Shown here: positions 61,718-64,000 of the stretch, in pieces
How positions within the stretch are numbered: position 1 is the first letter of the stretch
Layout: the number at the start of each line of letters is the position of its first letter
Translations under genes and position numbers: made by a program
DNA from: Neodontobutis hainanensis
Taxonomy: Eukaryota > Chordata > Actinopteri > Gobiiformes > Odontobutidae
DNA length: 64,000 bases
Assembly (NCBI GenBank): GCA_024349245.1
Contig: JALDNG010000786.1
Span: 23,074-87,073, forward strand
Direction: 5' to 3'
Notes under the pieces: model-generated
The model's input: only the letters and a program-made list of their open reading frames with translations
What the model was told of the DNA's origin: nothing
Databases searched by the model: none

Positions 61718-63669
61718 TCATAATTCATTTGGTTTTCGGTATTTGACAAAAATAAAACATAAAACCAACACCAAGAGTATCCAAAATGAAATAATTAATG
61801 ATATTTTCTTCAATAAAGCTATTTTTCTTAAGGATTTTTGTGCTTGACTTTTTCCAATGGGTTATCGAATTCGAGTATTTTGTTACAAGTAATTCCATAA
61901 AAACCGTTGAAACATAGGCAACTTAAAGATTTCTATAATCAATAAACCCCATCACTTTTAAATATATACATATTCCATTAATGCATTTATCTTGACAGGT
62001 AAACTTACAAAATTCTCCATATGAACTATTTTTATCACAGATACAGGATCGAATTTTATTGACAACTTTGCATTCTTGTTAATGAAATAAAAATTACCAT
62101 TCTTGTTTTTACACATCTGTGAGGTACATATAGGCCTTGAACAATCATGTCCTGCCCATCCAGATTCACATTCATAAGATGTATTTTTATGACCAATGAG
62201 ACTCATATTAATTTGGGAAACATCAAATAATTTGTTAAATTTAAAATGAAAGGTTCCGGTTCTTAAATATTTTCCAATTCGGTTTAGTTCCTGACGACTT
62301 ATATGAATTACCTGACAGGTTAAAGAAACATTAATAATTCTGTTTTCGTATTTATCTATAATTAAATTTTCACAGAACGGATTTTAAAAATTTTAAAGTA
62401 AATTATTTTTTTACCTGTTGTATTTTTTCGATTATTTATATACGTTCTATTGATTTCCTTATTCAGCAAATGTGCTCGTAATCCATAATAGTAGTATGCT
62501 TTGTAACTTAATAAATATAAAATAAATACAAAATCTCTAGATTGACAAATAATTTTAATTTTGTTGACATAAATTCAAAGTTACTCTGTGATTCATATAG
62601 ATTTTCAAAGGTTTCATTGAATTTCCAATGTAATTCAAGACTTGGGGATTCATCATTGATTCTTCGATGAAATACTGCAAAAAACGGCTCATGCTGAAGT
62701 TCTATTTTGGACGAATCCACAAACGCTTCTTGATTTTTTAAGTTAATATGCAGCAGAAACGATGAAAAATTTATGTTTGATGAGACTGGTGTGGTGTATA
62801 TAACTAAATTGCCGTATCCATGGTGTATTGCATAGAAAAAAAAGCAAAAATCCTTTGGGAGCATTCGCAGATGACTCAAAAGCATTTCCTTAAACCTGTA
62901 TTTACAATTTGATGATTGTATTCGATATTTTTGTTGGAATAATTTCAGTATAACTGCTCGATAAGGCAAAAAATTTATATCCATGATGAAGGTTCAAAAA
63001 TAAATATCAATTATACTTGAAATAACCACAAAACTCGATTATATTCCTTAATCCCGAGCAGTTTTCACATTTTCGGCGCCAAATTTCAATCACTTTGTAG
63101 AAAAAAATTACGTCAATAGAATTCTGATCCATTTGTGTTTGGTTTAAAATTTTATTGATCTAAGAAGTAAAATAAAAAGTAAAATAACCATTATCCATCT
63201 AATAATACAAAATCATACCTGCTTCGTTTTTACAGAAGTTGAATAATGAAATTCTCTATGTCCAGAATTTTTTGTTATTTCAAACAATTTGGAATATTTT
63301 CTGTCATAAACGTCTAGATAGGCCTGAATGGGATATTTTTCGAAGTTTTGTACTTCTGCCTTGTCTATTTTCTTATTGATTAAAAGTGTCCGATATGATC
63401 TTTTCACCTGGAAATCTGTAATTGATATATGAATTCCGATTCTCCTCTAATTTTAACAATCATCAATTCTATGAATGTAAAAATCAATCATTTCGAATAA
63501 TTTTAAACTTAGACATTGAAAATTATTGTAAATATTTTAAGAATAGTAAATTTATTGTGATATAAAATTATCTGTTAAAATTAAATTATACCTGAGAAAA
63601 AGCAGAATCTAAATTAAGAAAAATATATTCCATCATGACAGCATATAAAACGAGATTGTATGGAAACAT
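61718..63669 (-). CDS. Secreted/type I membrane protein with EGF-like repeats, Notch-ligand-like
   Basis: ATG at 63,669 opens a signal peptide (MFPYNLVLYAVMMEYIFLNL). Exons: 63592-63669, 63219-63407 (SYRTLLINKKIDK...YLDVYDRKYSKLFEI), 63017-63159 (contains RRKCENCSG), about 62530-62946 (its 5' edge is uncertain), 62415-62506 (FYKAYYYYGLRAHLLNKE), 62098-62355, 61956-62074, then 61932 downward. Introns at 62,507-62,529, 62,075-62,097 and 61,933-61,955 are each 23 nt. The Cys-rich part reads ECESGWAGHDCSRPICTSQMC, CKFTCQDKCINGIC and SCLCFNGFYGITC. GH...C..GWAG..C followed by EGF modules resembles the end of a DSL domain in Delta/Serrate proteins, but several DSL cysteines are missing. A transmembrane run (SLIISFWILLVLVLCFIFV) with a KYRK stop-transfer ends at TGA 61,718; the splice linking it to the last EGF is unresolved. 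A TMEM8-like EGF protein was considered, but only one membrane span is seen. Confidence 0.6.
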
Positions 63670-64000
63670 GGCTTGCTTTTATTTTATCTCTGCAAAATCT
63701 GGTAAATTACCATTAAAATAGATTAATACAGATTAAGTTGCAAATAAGAATTTAAAAGCTCTCGAACAATTGAAAACACCTTTGAGTAAAAAATAATACT
63801 TGGAAATGACAAAATATTTATTTTATTAGAATCACTGATTTTAAATTTTTTTAAAACAATATTGTTGTCGAAAATCGAAAACATTCAAAAAATATCATTC
63901 AATAACGTAAAATTTACACCGAAAATAAAAAAAATTAAAATGACTTTTAAAGATATAATAAGGGTAATATTGGAACTTATTTAATGGATTAATAACACAT
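63670..64000. other. 5' flank of the EGF-repeat gene
   Basis: AT-rich. It should contain the promoter of the minus-strand EGF-repeat gene; no confident element seen. Confidence 0.4.

Noticed and set aside
1..64000. CRISPR arrays, operons, bacterial promoters or riboswitches
   Set aside because: No regularly spaced repeats or bacterial gene organisation; spliceosomal introns and eukaryotic RpS5 and Virilizer show a eukaryotic genome.

Overview
The window is AT-rich eukaryotic DNA, roughly three quarters A+T, and looks like an invertebrate animal nucleus. There is one clear ribosomal protein gene (RpS5/uS7, intronless) and one clear regulatory gene, an ortholog of Virilizer/VIRMA, the large subunit of the mRNA m6A writer complex. 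The Virilizer gene could be rebuilt end to end as 28 exons joined by 27 introns that are all only 20-26 nt long. Introns this short are known in dicyemid mesozoans, so a dicyemid or similarly reduced parasitic animal is my best guess for the source. That is an inference, not proof.

Layout. 1-400: a small cysteine-containing ORF on the minus strand. 400-16,900: no convincing host gene; it holds two diverged direct copies of a dead DDE transposon (about 400-1,400 and 11,250-12,340) and weaker transposase scraps. 16,885-18,470: an unidentified ORF and RpS5. 18,471-21,098: spacer with a strong double hairpin. 21,099-25,930: Virilizer. About 26,285-26,525: a GC-rich island with nested hairpins and a possible pseudoknot, perhaps a structured RNA gene. 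26.5-61.7 kb looks empty on a simple ORF scan, but contains short, phase-consistent exons of several genes on both strands, separated by introns from about 20 nt to kilobases. It also holds a decayed Merlin-type transposon at 52.7-53.4 kb and perhaps a second Merlin fragment at 47.7 kb. 61,718-63,669 (minus): a signal-peptide, EGF-repeat, single-pass membrane protein resembling a Notch ligand.

How it fits together. RpS5 (translation) and Virilizer (mRNA methylation and splicing control) are housekeeping genes; the EGF-repeat protein is a probable cell-surface or signalling protein. Nothing suggests an operon or a metabolic cluster. The striking feature is architecture: two intron-size classes coexist, with 20-26 nt introns packed in Virilizer and also nested inside genes that are otherwise spread over kilobases of AT-rich DNA. 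Gene models outside RpS5 and Virilizer were assembled by eye from reading frame and splice-site logic and need transcript data.
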